From NCBI GenBank assembly GCA_030826765.1, contig JAUUDM010000022.1, positions 1-56,796 on the forward strand: a DNA stretch of 56,796 nucleotides. The letters are read 5' to 3'. This DNA comes from Nautiliales bacterium (GTDB lineage: Bacteria; Campylobacterota; Campylobacteria; Campylobacterales; JAADDX01). Below the pieces are notes generated by a model. It was not told the origin of the DNA and ran no database searches. It saw only the letters and a list, made by a program, of their open reading frames with translations. Below are positions 1 to 8,621 of the stretch, piece after piece (the first letter of the stretch is position 1; each line of letters opens with the position of its first letter). Made by a program: the position numbers and the translations under genes.

Positions 1-1
1 T

Positions 2-91
2 GACCTAAAACACTCAACAATAGCACAAATTTTAGACATTTCGAAAAATGGAAAAGTGTGGAAATCAGAGATTTTAAGCACACTTTTTTAA
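2..91 (+). CDS. C-terminal end of an unidentified protein (partial)
   Basis: An open frame runs from the left edge of the window and stops with TAA at 89-91, giving about 29 residues ending in KSEILSTLF. The segment HSTIAQILDISKNGKVW has the look of a helix-turn-helix piece, but it is too short to assign. A hairpin with a T-run overlaps its stop codon, which supports this frame as a real gene end. The function is unknown. Confidence 0.35.
   Translation, partial: DLKHSTIAQILDISKNGKVWKSEILSTLF
52..89 (+). terminator. Hairpin overlapping the stop of the left-edge gene
   Basis: AAAAGTGTG at 52-60 pairs with CACACTTTT at 79-87, with an inner GAAATC/GATTT pairing and a following run of T. The structure looks like a Rho-independent terminator placed across the end of the partial reading frame. 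Confidence 0.45.
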
Positions 92-172
92 TCAATTTTT
101 CTACATTAAAATTTATGGTTGTCTCGTTTATTTAGTCAGTATCTTATAATTTAATGTTAAGGAGAATAAAAA

Positions 173-517
173 ATGATAAAAATGTATGGAATACCAACTT
201 GTGGAAGTGTAAGAAAAGCAAAAAAATATTTTAACGAAAAAGGAATAGAATTTGAATTCGTTGATTTCAAAAAAACTCCAGTAAGTTGTGAAAAAATAGA
301 TGAATGGCTTAAGCAAGTAACAATCGATAAGCTTTTTAATAATCGTGGGACAAAATATAGGACTCTAAAACTAAAAGAACTTAATTTAGATGATGAAGGT
401 AAAAGAGAGTGGCTTTGCAAAGAAAATTTACTCATCAAAAGACCAGTAATTGAATACGATGGAAAAATTATCGTAGCTTTTGATGAAGAGGAGTATGATA
501 AAATTTTTAAAAGTTAA
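173..517 (+). CDS. ArsC/Spx/YffB-family thioredoxin-fold reductase
   Basis: This 114-residue protein has the compact thioredoxin-like fold of the ArsC/Spx superfamily. It has a single active-site-type cysteine early in the chain (IPTCGSVRKAKKYF, residue 11), the helix typical of YffB-type proteins, and a C-terminal KRPVIEYDGK segment matching the family's RPV motif. The family includes glutaredoxin-dependent arsenate reductases, the regulator Spx and YffB proteins of uncertain function, and the sequence does not decide between them. The start has AAGGAG 8 nt upstream. Its stop codon overlaps the stop of the convergent arsenate reductase. Confidence 0.8.
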   Translation: MIKMYGIPTCGSVRKAKKYFNEKGIEFEFVDFKKTPVSCEKIDEWLKQVTIDKLFNNRGTKYRTLKLKELNLDDEGKREWLCKENLLIKRPVIEYDGKIIVAFDEEEYDKIFKS

Positions 518-918
518 TTACTTTTAAAAAACTCTTCTATTTTAGGAAGAAGTTCTTCTTCTATTTCTTTATAAGTTTTTTCAAACTCTGCATACTCTTT
601 CCCGTCTGGATCCTCAAATCCCACGTGAATTTTTGGAGTTGGCTTTGGAAAAATAGGACAAGTCTCTTTTGCATTATCACAAACAGTTACAACTAAATCA
701 AAATCCTCATCAATAACATCATTTAAATGTTTAGAGTAATACTCATCCTTCCAGATTCCATTTGCCTCTAAAACTTTTTTAGCATTAGGATTAACTTTTC
801 CTGATGGTGCTACTCCTGCACTTTTTGCCTCAACTCCTTCAAGTTTTGCATTTACTAATGCCTCACCAATAATACTTCTACAACTATTCCCTGTACACAT
901 AATCAAAACTTTTTTCAT
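514..918 (-). CDS. arsC: Arsenate reductase ArsC, LMW-phosphatase type
   Basis: The 134-residue protein belongs to the low-molecular-weight tyrosine phosphatase fold. The P-loop is CTGNSCRS at residues 8-15. Cys80 and Cys87 lie in VCDNAKETCP, the extra redox pair that marks thioredoxin-coupled arsenate reductases rather than phosphatases. It would reduce arsenate to arsenite in the cytoplasm with electrons from thioredoxin; trxA and trxB are about 32 kb away in this window. No arsenite pump or ArsR regulator is adjacent, so the gene stands alone. Length is normal for the family. Confidence 0.88.
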   Translation of the reverse strand: MKKVLIMCTGNSCRSIIGEALVNAKLEGVEAKSAGVAPSGKVNPNAKKVLEANGIWKDEYYSKHLNDVIDEDFDLVVTVCDNAKETCPIFPKPTPKIHVGFEDPDGKEYAEFEKTYKEIEEELLPKIEEFFKSN

Positions 919-956
919 TTTATTCCTTTCTAAAATAATTATTTATTATAACATAA

Positions 957-2969
957 TCAAATTTTAAACCCAGCTTCATTCAAAAACTGGCTTGGCTCAA
1001 ATTCCAATTTTTTAATCAAATCTCTTTTTGCCATAGATAAATATAAAATATTCTTCGCTCTTGTAACCGCTACATAAAAAAGTCTTCTCTCTTCTTCAAC
1101 TCCACCAGCACTGCTTGCCAGTTTTGTATTTGGAAATCTTCCTTGCATCAAATCTACTATATAAACTTCTTTAAATTCTAACCCTTTGCTCGCGTGAACA
1201 CTAAGGAGATTAACTCCTGCCCCTTCTGTAAATTCGCTACTTCCAAGCACCATTGCATTTAAAAATCTTTCTAAAGAATTATAGTTTCTCAGTAAATTTC
1301 TAAGAAGTTTTACTCTATTTAATATTTTAACTCTTGCTTTTTCAAATCTATCTTTATCCAATTTTCCCGTTTTATCTTTTGATCTGGTTATGGCTAAATT
1401 ATCTACGATATGAATAAATATTTTACTATTTAATGTCTCTTCAAAAATTGAACTTGGATTTTTAAAATGAGAAATATGTTTAAGATATTTATAAAAATTA
1501 TATAAAAATTCTCCACCCTCTTTTGTAAGTTTTGGATGTTTTAAGATTGGATTTTTTAAGAAATTTTCTTCAAAATTTAACTCTTTGAATTTCAAAACAC
1601 TTCCTAAAATCATAAAATCATCAAAAAGTCCAAGTTGAACTGATTTTTTATTTTTAGTAAATACTTTTTGAGTGATATCTGGATCTAAAAATCCTTTTTT
1701 AGCATTTCCGTGTCCTAAAATTTTAAGTGCTTCATAAATATCATTCGCAATAGCACTTCCCACACCTTTGGCATATTCAAAAATATGAATAAAACTCATT
1801 ATATCTTTTGGATTATGTAAAAATGTAAGGATATCAAGTGTTACTTTCACTTCTTTTGTATCAAAGAATCCTACCCCACCTTTTCTTCTCGTTGGGATTG
1901 CTAGTTCTCTTAGATAAATTTCTATTCCATCGGCACTTGAATTATTTCTAAATAAAACGGCTATTTCATCTTTTTGAGTATTTGAAAGTGATATTTTATT
2001 TGCAATATCTTTATATTGTTTTATCGTATCTTCATAAACTAAAAGTTTTGGATTAATTCCACTTTTCCCACGAACAACTTCAAGCTGTTTAGGATAAATC
2101 CTTGGGTTATATTTGATAACTCTATTTGCTAAATCCAAAATTTCAGCATAACTTCTATAATTTTTTGTAAGTGTAAATACATTTGCATCCGAATATCTTT
2201 CATCAAAAGTAGAAATAATAGAAATATCCGCCCCATTAAAAGCATAAATAGACTGGTCATAATCTCCCACACAAAAAAGACTCCCATTCTCAACTGCATT
2301 TATAAACTCATTTTGAAGTGGATTTGTATCTTGATATTCATCAACTAAAACTTCTTTGAAACTGTTTTCACATCCATTTTTAAGTTCATTTATCATCATC
2401 AAAAGCAAAGAATTAAAATCAACTAAATTATAAGCCTTTTTCATCTCTTCATACTCTTCAAAAATACCTTCATAAATAGTACAAAAACCCTCTTGAACTG
2501 GATTTTTATTACTCAGCCACTCCGTAAAATCAGGAGCATTTGCATTTAAAAAAAGAGAATAAATATCAAACAGATAACTACTTTGATACGGATCACCTTC
2601 AATCTGATGAAAACTTCTTTTGTCATAAATTGATTTAAAAAGTATTTTTAAATCTCTTGTAGATTTTAGAGTAATATTTTTATTTAGTCTTTTAAGCCAC
2701 CTATAACTAACTGCGTGAAAAGTTCCTGCTTCTATTTTGTTTGCATCTTTAAAAAAATTGCTAACCCGATTTTTCATCTCTAATGAAGCTTTATTTGTAA
2801 AAGTAAGAAGTAAAATTTCTTCTGGTTTTATTCCTGATTTAAGTAAATGAGCAATTCTTCCAACAATTGTAGATGTTTTTCCAGTCCCTGCTGAAGCTAT
2901 AATAAGATTATAGCCCATATCTGCAGTTGCTGATTTTAATTGATTTTCATTTAAAGAAGTAAGAGGCAA
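957..2969 (-). CDS. UvrD/Rep-family DNA helicase
   Basis: A 670-residue superfamily 1A helicase. Visible motifs are the P-loop ASAGTGKTST near residue 26, DEExx-type motif II written DEYQDTN, motif III GDYDQSIYAFNGA, motif V LLSVHASKGLEFKEV and motif VI VAVTRAKNILYLS. It translocates 3'-5' on single-stranded DNA and is likely used in repair or replication restart. It is a little shorter than UvrD or PcrA (about 720 residues), closer to Rep. The start is TTG, with AAGGA 5-6 nt upstream and no ATG in frame before residue 18. The 5' end overlaps the relic of a mcrC gene. Confidence 0.9.
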   Translation of the reverse strand: MPLTSLNENQLKSATADMGYNLIIASAGTGKTSTIVGRIAHLLKSGIKPEEILLLTFTNKASLEMKNRVSNFFKDANKIEAGTFHAVSYRWLKRLNKNITLKSTRDLKILFKSIYDKRSFHQIEGDPYQSSYLFDIYSLFLNANAPDFTEWLSNKNPVQEGFCTIYEGIFEEYEEMKKAYNLVDFNSLLLMMINELKNGCENSFKEVLVDEYQDTNPLQNEFINAVENGSLFCVGDYDQSIYAFNGADISIISTFDERYSDANVFTLTKNYRSYAEILDLANRVIKYNPRIYPKQLEVVRGKSGINPKLLVYEDTIKQYKDIANKISLSNTQKDEIAVLFRNNSSADGIEIYLRELAIPTRRKGGVGFFDTKEVKVTLDILTFLHNPKDIMSFIHIFEYAKGVGSAIANDIYEALKILGHGNAKKGFLDPDITQKVFTKNKKSVQLGLFDDFMILGSVLKFKELNFEENFLKNPILKHPKLTKEGGEFLYNFYKYLKHISHFKNPSSIFEETLNSKIFIHIVDNLAITRSKDKTGKLDKDRFEKARVKILNRVKLLRNLLRNYNSLERFLNAMVLGSSEFTEGAGVNLLSVHASKGLEFKEVYIVDLMQGRFPNTKLASSAGGVEEERRLFYVAVTRAKNILYLSMAKRDLIKKLEFEPSQFLNEAGFKI

Positions 2970-3193
2970 TTATTTCCTTTTTTAAGGGAATTATATCAAT
3001 TTTTTTTATATTGTTAAAATTTTCCTTTCCACTAAAATCACATTTTTTATCAATTTTTGGATAAATAAATAACAATTTAGCTTCTTCATTATCTAATAAG
3101 CTAATTTTTTTCTAATTTCTTTAACTCTTCCATATAAAGATAATTGTTGATAATCATCTTTAAATCTGGCTTAATTAAAAAATCGAATAAGAC
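2947..3193 (-). pseudogene. Decayed C-terminus of a McrC-like restriction subunit
   Basis: No open frame longer than about 45 codons remains, but three minus-strand pieces in different frames line up like the end of McrC. First comes VLFDFLIKPDLK (near 3193-3158), then DDYQQLSLYGRVKEIRKK (3158-3093), then NEEAKLLFIYPKID with a FNNIKKIDIIPL tail (3093-2947). McrC C-termini typically show a D-x-K-Y catalytic strand, a D-x-YQ-x(3)-YG helix and an L-IYP strand in this order. At least two frameshifts lie in A-rich runs and the catalytic strand is altered, so it is dead. No mcrB is visible here. Sequence 3194-3290 shows nothing I can assign. Confidence 0.5.
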
Positions 3194-3290
3194 AATAAAA
3201 AATCAACAAAATGATGAATCTGTAAAATCAAAAAACAACATAAATAAATTCATAAAATGTCATAAGCAATCAAATAACGAAAGATAAAAC

Positions 3291-4859
3291 TTATCTTTCT
3301 AAAATTTTCAAAAACTCATCTCTATTTCTATATCCAACAATTTTTTGTTTTAACTCTCCATTTTCAAAAATTAAAATCGTAGGAGGTCCAGATATTTCAA
3401 ATTTTTTTGTAATTTTATCTTTGGAATTTGTAATATCTATTTGAATTAATTTATAATTTTTAAACTCTTGCAAAACTTTTTTATTTTTAAAAGTAGTTTC
3501 TTCATACTCTTTACAAGCCACACACCATTTTGCCGTAAAATCAACTATTACTTTTTTATTACTTTTAACTATTTTTTGTAATTCATTTAAAGAATCCACT
3601 TTTTGCCAAAGTTGTTGTTTTTGAATTTGATATTGTGGTGGATTTATAACTTTAAAAATCAAACCACTTCCAACTACTAATAAAATAAATGCAATTGTTT
3701 TTAAAATTGTATCTTTATAGTTTTCAATTTTTGTAAATGGATTTAGATATAAGCCAACTCCAATTAATAAAATAGCCCATAAAATAATGATAATATTTTC
3801 AGAGAAAATTCTATCTAAAAACCAAATAGCCACTCCAAGCATAATAACACCAAAAATTTTATTTACCATTATCATCCACTTGCCGGCTCTTGGAATAAGT
3901 TTATTTGCTCCAAGTCCCATAATAAGTAGTGGAAGTCCCATTCCTATACTCATTATAAAAAGTGCCACTCCACCTAAGAGAGCATTTCCAGTATGTGAAA
4001 TATAAATCAAAGCTCCAGCCAAGGGTGGTGCCACACAAGGTCCTACAATTAATGCAGATAAAAATCCCATAATTGCAACACCTAAAAGTCCACCTTTTTT
4101 ACCAGCTTCATCACTTTTTTTAGTAAGTTTTGTCTGAATTGATGCAGGAAGTCCTATTTCAAAAAATCCAAACATACTAAGTGCTAGCAAAATAAAAACC
4201 AAACTAAATGTGATAATTACATATGGATTTTGAAAAAGTGCCTGAATATTTGCTCCAAAAATTCCAGCTAAAACTCCAGCTATTGTATAAGTTACACTCA
4301 TACTTAAAACATAAATAACTGAAACTAAAAAGCTACTTTTATGAGCAGTTTTAACTAAAAGCCCTGAGAGAATAGGAATCATAGGAAAAATACAAGGAGT
4401 TAAACTAAGTAATACTCCAAAAACAAAAAAGCTTACTAAAATTTTCAATAAAGAGGCATTTTTTAATAAATTTGTAACTTTATTTTCTTGAGTTTCACTT
4501 TTTGGTAAAGTTTTTAAATGATAAATTTTTGTTTGTGGTGCATAGCAAACTGTAGCCCCACACCCTTCATATTTTACTTTTATTTCTGAATTTTTAGCAG
4601 GAATAAAAATTTTAAATTCTTTAAAATAAGCATCATCTCCAAACATATCTTTTTGTGCCGTTGGTAATTTTAATTTAACTAACTTATCATTTACAAAAAC
4701 TTGAAATTTATTTTTATAAATATGCACACCTTTTGCCATTTTAAGGTCAAATTCTACTCCATTTTTTTGCGGAATAAAACTTGGCTTAAATGCTTCATCT
4801 ATGCTTAAAGGTTTAGCAAAAGCAAAAATTAAAAGAAAAAAAATTAAAAGTTTTTTCAT
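3291..4859 (-). CDS. dsbD: Thiol:disulfide interchange protein DsbD
   Basis: DsbD carries electrons from cytoplasmic thioredoxin across the inner membrane to periplasmic thiol proteins, including apocytochromes c. All three parts are present in 522 residues. After a signal peptide (about 1-16) there is an alpha domain with Cys100 and Cys105 (GCGATVCY). An eight-helix membrane domain follows with the paired motifs SLTPCIFPM (Cys156) and GPCVAPP. A C-terminal thioredoxin domain carries WCVAC (Cys446/Cys449). Its ATG overlaps the stop of the upstream thioredoxin-like gene (ATGA), so the two are translationally coupled. It probably keeps heme-attachment cysteines reduced for the many multiheme cytochromes encoded nearby. 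Confidence 0.92.
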   Translation of the reverse strand: MKKLLIFFLLIFAFAKPLSIDEAFKPSFIPQKNGVEFDLKMAKGVHIYKNKFQVFVNDKLVKLKLPTAQKDMFGDDAYFKEFKIFIPAKNSEIKVKYEGCGATVCYAPQTKIYHLKTLPKSETQENKVTNLLKNASLLKILVSFFVFGVLLSLTPCIFPMIPILSGLLVKTAHKSSFLVSVIYVLSMSVTYTIAGVLAGIFGANIQALFQNPYVIITFSLVFILLALSMFGFFEIGLPASIQTKLTKKSDEAGKKGGLLGVAIMGFLSALIVGPCVAPPLAGALIYISHTGNALLGGVALFIMSIGMGLPLLIMGLGANKLIPRAGKWMIMVNKIFGVIMLGVAIWFLDRIFSENIIIILWAILLIGVGLYLNPFTKIENYKDTILKTIAFILLVVGSGLIFKVINPPQYQIQKQQLWQKVDSLNELQKIVKSNKKVIVDFTAKWCVACKEYEETTFKNKKVLQEFKNYKLIQIDITNSKDKITKKFEISGPPTILIFENGELKQKIVGYRNRDEFLKILER

Positions 4860-5266
4860 TTAACTCTCAAAAAGTTTATAAACTCTTCTGGATTACTTAT
4901 CCAACTTCTTTGAATTCCAACTTGATTTTTAATTAATTTTCCATTTTTAATAATTAAAAGTGTTGGAGTACTTCCTTTGAAATATTGTCTAACTTCTGCT
5001 GGAGGTACTTGTTCATCTACAATATATAAAAGATTTACAAAATGTTTATTCATATATTTTGCTACTTTTTCATTTGTATAAATATTATTTGATATCCATT
5101 TACAAGGCGGACAATGACTAAGTGCAAAATCTACAAAAATAGGTTTTCCTGTCTGTTCTGAAATCATTTTAGCTTGATTATAAGTCATAGCCCAATCAAC
5201 TTTTCCACTCCAATCTGTTGCAAATGCACTCATAAGAAACATAAAAATAACTAATAACTTTTTCAT
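4856..5266 (-). CDS. Periplasmic thioredoxin-like protein
   Basis: A 136-residue thioredoxin-fold protein with a signal peptide (about residues 1-16) and the active site CPPC at 52-55. The cis-proline strand is STPTLLIIKNG. Coupling to dsbD by an ATGA overlap suggests that it is a periplasmic dithiol partner of DsbD, comparable in role to CcmG, TlpA or SoxW-type reductants, though it is not a close match to any one of these by eye. CPPC is unlike the WCGPC of the cytoplasmic TrxA in this window. Confidence 0.8.
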   Translation of the reverse strand: MKKLLVIFMFLMSAFATDWSGKVDWAMTYNQAKMISEQTGKPIFVDFALSHCPPCKWISNNIYTNEKVAKYMNKHFVNLLYIVDEQVPPAEVRQYFKGSTPTLLIIKNGKLIKNQVGIQRSWISNPEEFINFLRVK

Positions 5267-5286
5267 CTAAATCCTTTTTTTCGAAA

Positions 5287-6195
5287 TTATAACAAACTTA
5301 ACAAAAACTCTACAAACTCATCACTATCATTTAAACATTTTGCCACTCTATAATCTTCTATTCCTAAATTCTCAGCAATTTCTCGATACTCGATATCAAG
5401 TTCAAACTCCGTTTCAGAGTTATCAATAGTAAAGGCAATAGGATAAATTATTACTTTTTTATCAACAACTTTAAGTTTATCATCTAAATATGGTCGTATC
5501 CACTCCATCGGTCCTAATCTTGATTGATATGCTAAATGCACATTTTTAAAGTTTAGATTCTCTTTTTGTAGCATTTTTTTTAAAATTTCCACATTTTTTT
5601 CGATATGGCTTTGATAAACATCACCTTTTTCAATTATCTTCTTTGGAAGTCCGTGAGCTGAAAAAATAAGCTCAAACTCTTCTGCTTTATCATTTTTTAG
5701 AGTCTCTTTTATTCTATCTATAATTAATTTATTATATTTTTCACTCTCAAAATATGGCTCAATTACTTTAATTTTACTTTCTAAATCATACTTTTTTGCT
5801 TCATTCATCAAATCTTCTACTGATGATTTTGTAGTAGTTTGTGAATAGTGCGGATACAAAGGCACTGCGATTATTTCATCATAATGAGTCAATTTCGGCA
5901 CCACTTCACTTGCAAAAGGAGGAGTATATCTCATTATTTGATAAGTATCATATTTTTCAGACAACTTCTCAACCAAACTCTCTGTATAAGCAACAATTGG
6001 AGATTTTCCACCTAATAATTTATAATTACTTTTTGATTCTTCTTTTCTGTTTTTTGTAATATACCAAGATACAAATTTACGAATCAAAATAGGTGCAGGA
6101 ATAATATATTTATCTAAAAACATATTTTTCAAAAACACCTCAACCTCATCTAAATTTCTTGGTCCTCCCATATTGAGTAAAACAATAGCTTTCAT
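5287..6195 (-). CDS. hemH: Ferrochelatase HemH
   Basis: HemH inserts ferrous iron into protoporphyrin IX, the last step of heme synthesis. The N-terminus KAIVLLNMGGPRNLDEVEVF, the FSAHGLPKKIIEKGD active-site segment and the RLGPMEWIRPYLDDKL block are all family hallmarks. The length (about 302 residues) is usual. A TTG six nt further upstream is possible, but the ATG at 6195 shares its A with the TAA of the upstream aldehyde dehydrogenase (TAATG), so I prefer it. Other heme genes lie in the hemA-E-B-C-N operon at 10.9-16.4 kb. Confidence 0.93.
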   Translation of the reverse strand: MKAIVLLNMGGPRNLDEVEVFLKNMFLDKYIIPAPILIRKFVSWYITKNRKEESKSNYKLLGGKSPIVAYTESLVEKLSEKYDTYQIMRYTPPFASEVVPKLTHYDEIIAVPLYPHYSQTTTKSSVEDLMNEAKKYDLESKIKVIEPYFESEKYNKLIIDRIKETLKNDKAEEFELIFSAHGLPKKIIEKGDVYQSHIEKNVEILKKMLQKENLNFKNVHLAYQSRLGPMEWIRPYLDDKLKVVDKKVIIYPIAFTIDNSETEFELDIEYREIAENLGIEDYRVAKCLNDSDEFVEFLLSLL

Positions 6196-7610
6196 TAGCA
6201 AATTACCACAGATTTAATTTCTGTCATCTCTTCAAGAGCATATTTTGGACCCTCTTTTCCAATTCCACTAAGTTTATAACCTCCATACGGCTGAATGTCA
6301 AATCTTAAAGTCGGAATATCATTAATTACCACTCCCCCACACTCAAAATCTTCAATCGCTCTTTTCATTAAATCAATTCTATTTGTAAAAATAGAAAATT
6401 GAAGACCATAAGGAGAATTATTCATCTTTTGCATTGCTTCTTCATATGAATTAACTTTTACTAAACTAACAATCGGTGCAAAAACCTCTTCGCAAATTAC
6501 ATTCATATCATCAGTTACATCTTTTAAAATAGTTGGAGCAAATATATTACCCTCTTTTACTTCATTTCCGGCAACTACCTTTGCACCTTCACTAATTGCA
6601 CTCTCTACCCACGATTTCGCTCTTTTGACACTATCTCCATTTATAAGTGGCCCCATAAAAGTATCCTCTTCAAACGGATTTCCAACTTTTAGTTTTTTAC
6701 TTTCATTTGCTAACTTCTCAGCAAATTCATCATAAATTTTAGAATCAACATAAATTCTTTGCAAACTTATACAAACTTGTCCAGAGTTCGCAAAAGCACC
6801 AATCGCACATCTTGCGGCTGCTTTATCCAAATCTGCCGTGCTTTCAACAAAAGTAGCTGCATTTCCACCAAGTTCAAGGGCTACTTTTTTAATTCCTGCA
6901 CTTTGAGTAATTATCTTTCCAACCATAACACTTCCTGTAAAAGATACTATTCTTGGAATAGGACTTGTAACTAATGCACTTCCAACCTCAGCATCTCCAT
7001 AAACTACACTCAAAGCATTAGGCACGGCATATTCACTCTCTATAAAAAGTTTAGCAAATGCATAACTAACCATCGGTGCCTCTGGTGTAGGTTTCAAAAC
7101 TACACTGTTTCCTGCACCAAGGGCTGGAGCAACTTTGTGTGCTACTAAATTAAGTGGAAAATTAAAAGGAGTAATCGCTACCACAACCCCTGCTGGTACT
7201 CTTTTATAAAACGCTTGGGTTTTAAATCCGCTTTCAGTTGCATCAGTACTAAAAGTTTCACCATTTAAATTAATGAGTTCACTTGCAACTAACTCAATAT
7301 TTTCTATACATCTTTGTACTTCTACTCTTGATTGAGATATTGGTTTTGCAACCTCTTTTGTGATTAATTCAGCAAAATATTCTTGTTTTTCTTTTAATTT
7401 TTTTGCTACATCTTTAAGCCATTCAATTCGTTGAGATAATTTTGACTTTTTAGTTTCTTTAAAAGCCTCTTTTGCAATTTCCAAAGCCTTTTTAGCATCA
7501 TTTTCATCACACTTTACATATTTACTTACAACTTTCCCGTCATACGGCGAAACTACATCTATCAATTCTCCATCAAATTCATTACTTCCTAAAAATTTTT
7601 TAGCTATCAT
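6195..7610 (-). CDS. NAD(P)-dependent aldehyde dehydrogenase
   Basis: A 471-residue member of the aldehyde dehydrogenase superfamily. The catalytic set is intact: Asn150 in TPFNFPLN, Glu246 in ALELGGN and the nucleophile Cys280 in SGQVCISLQR. The SGQVCISLQR context resembles the archaeal lactaldehyde dehydrogenase and non-phosphorylating glyceraldehyde-3-phosphate dehydrogenase branch, so a small hydroxyaldehyde or sugar aldehyde is a reasonable guess. The real substrate cannot be read from sequence. It is cotranscribed with hemH by a TAATG overlap, with no obvious functional link. AAGGAAG lies just before the ATG. Confidence 0.88.
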   Translation of the reverse strand: MIAKKFLGSNEFDGELIDVVSPYDGKVVSKYVKCDENDAKKALEIAKEAFKETKKSKLSQRIEWLKDVAKKLKEKQEYFAELITKEVAKPISQSRVEVQRCIENIELVASELINLNGETFSTDATESGFKTQAFYKRVPAGVVVAITPFNFPLNLVAHKVAPALGAGNSVVLKPTPEAPMVSYAFAKLFIESEYAVPNALSVVYGDAEVGSALVTSPIPRIVSFTGSVMVGKIITQSAGIKKVALELGGNAATFVESTADLDKAAARCAIGAFANSGQVCISLQRIYVDSKIYDEFAEKLANESKKLKVGNPFEEDTFMGPLINGDSVKRAKSWVESAISEGAKVVAGNEVKEGNIFAPTILKDVTDDMNVICEEVFAPIVSLVKVNSYEEAMQKMNNSPYGLQFSIFTNRIDLMKRAIEDFECGGVVINDIPTLRFDIQPYGGYKLSGIGKEGPKYALEEMTEIKSVVIC

Positions 7611-7698
7611 AAATACTTCCTTTTTATAAAATTATTACAATTATAATAAAATTTCCTCTTTTTTTGATAAAATAAGCAAAAAATTTAAGGAAAAGTAT

Positions 7699-8613
7699 AT
7701 GAATGAAGCAAAATATATTTGGATGAATGGAGAATTTGTAAATTGGGCTGATGCAAAAGTTCATATTTTAACTCATACTCTACATTATGGAAATGGTGTT
7801 TTTGAAGGAACAAGAGCTTATCAAACTGATAAAGGATTAGCTATTTTTAGATTAGAGGACCATACAAAAAGACTTTTAAACTCTGCAAAAATAGTAAAAC
7901 TTGATGTTAAATATTCACAAAAAGAATTAGAAGATGCTCAAATTGAACTTCTTAGAAAAAATGAATTCAAAGGAAATGTTTATTTAAGACCTTTAATCTA
8001 TATTGGATATGGAAAAATGGGACTTTATCATATCGGTGCTCCAGTTGATACTGCAATTGCAGCTTGGGAATGGGGAGCGTATTTAGGAGATGAAGGACTT
8101 GAAAAAGGAATTAGAGTAAAAGTATCTTCTATCACAAGAAATCCAGTAACTTCTACTTTTGGAAAAGCAAAAGCAGCAGCTAATTATTTAAATAGCCAAA
8201 TGGCAAAATTTGAAGCAATGGAAGCTGGATATGAAGAAGCTTTATTACTTGATAGTGAAGGATTTATAGCTGAAGGAAGTGGAGAATGTTTCTTTATCGT
8301 AAGAGATGGAAAGTTAATTACTCCTCCAAATGATAATTCACTTGAATCAATTACACAAGCTACTGTTTTAGAGCTTGCAAAAGATTTAGGAATAGAAGTT
8401 GAAAGAAGAAGAATTACAAGAGATGAAGCTTACATAGCTGATGAAGCATTTTTCACTGGAACTGCAGCTGAAATTACTCCTGTAAATGAAATTGATGCAA
8501 GAATTATAGGAAATGGTGCAAGAGGACCTATAACAGAAAAAATCCAATCTGCATATTTTGATGTAGTTTATGGAAGAAATGAAAAATATAACAAATATTT
8601 AACATATATTTAA
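7699..8613 (+). CDS. ilvE: Branched-chain amino acid aminotransferase IlvE
   Basis: A 304-residue class IV PLP aminotransferase that makes valine, leucine and isoleucine from their 2-oxo acids using glutamate. The PLP lysine is Lys158 in KAKAAANYLNSQ, and the EALLLDSEGFIAEGSGECFF block is the standard cofactor-binding segment. The N-terminal HTLHYGNGVFEGTRAY motif distinguishes IlvE from D-amino acid transaminases. AAGGAAAAG precedes the ATG. It heads a four-gene plus-strand operon with the SPFH protein, hisIE and a small membrane protein. Confidence 0.93.
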   Translation: MNEAKYIWMNGEFVNWADAKVHILTHTLHYGNGVFEGTRAYQTDKGLAIFRLEDHTKRLLNSAKIVKLDVKYSQKELEDAQIELLRKNEFKGNVYLRPLIYIGYGKMGLYHIGAPVDTAIAAWEWGAYLGDEGLEKGIRVKVSSITRNPVTSTFGKAKAAANYLNSQMAKFEAMEAGYEEALLLDSEGFIAEGSGECFFIVRDGKLITPPNDNSLESITQATVLELAKDLGIEVERRRITRDEAYIADEAFFTGTAAEITPVNEIDARIIGNGARGPITEKIQSAYFDVVYGRNEKYNKYLTYI

Positions 8614-8621
8614 GGAAAAAC

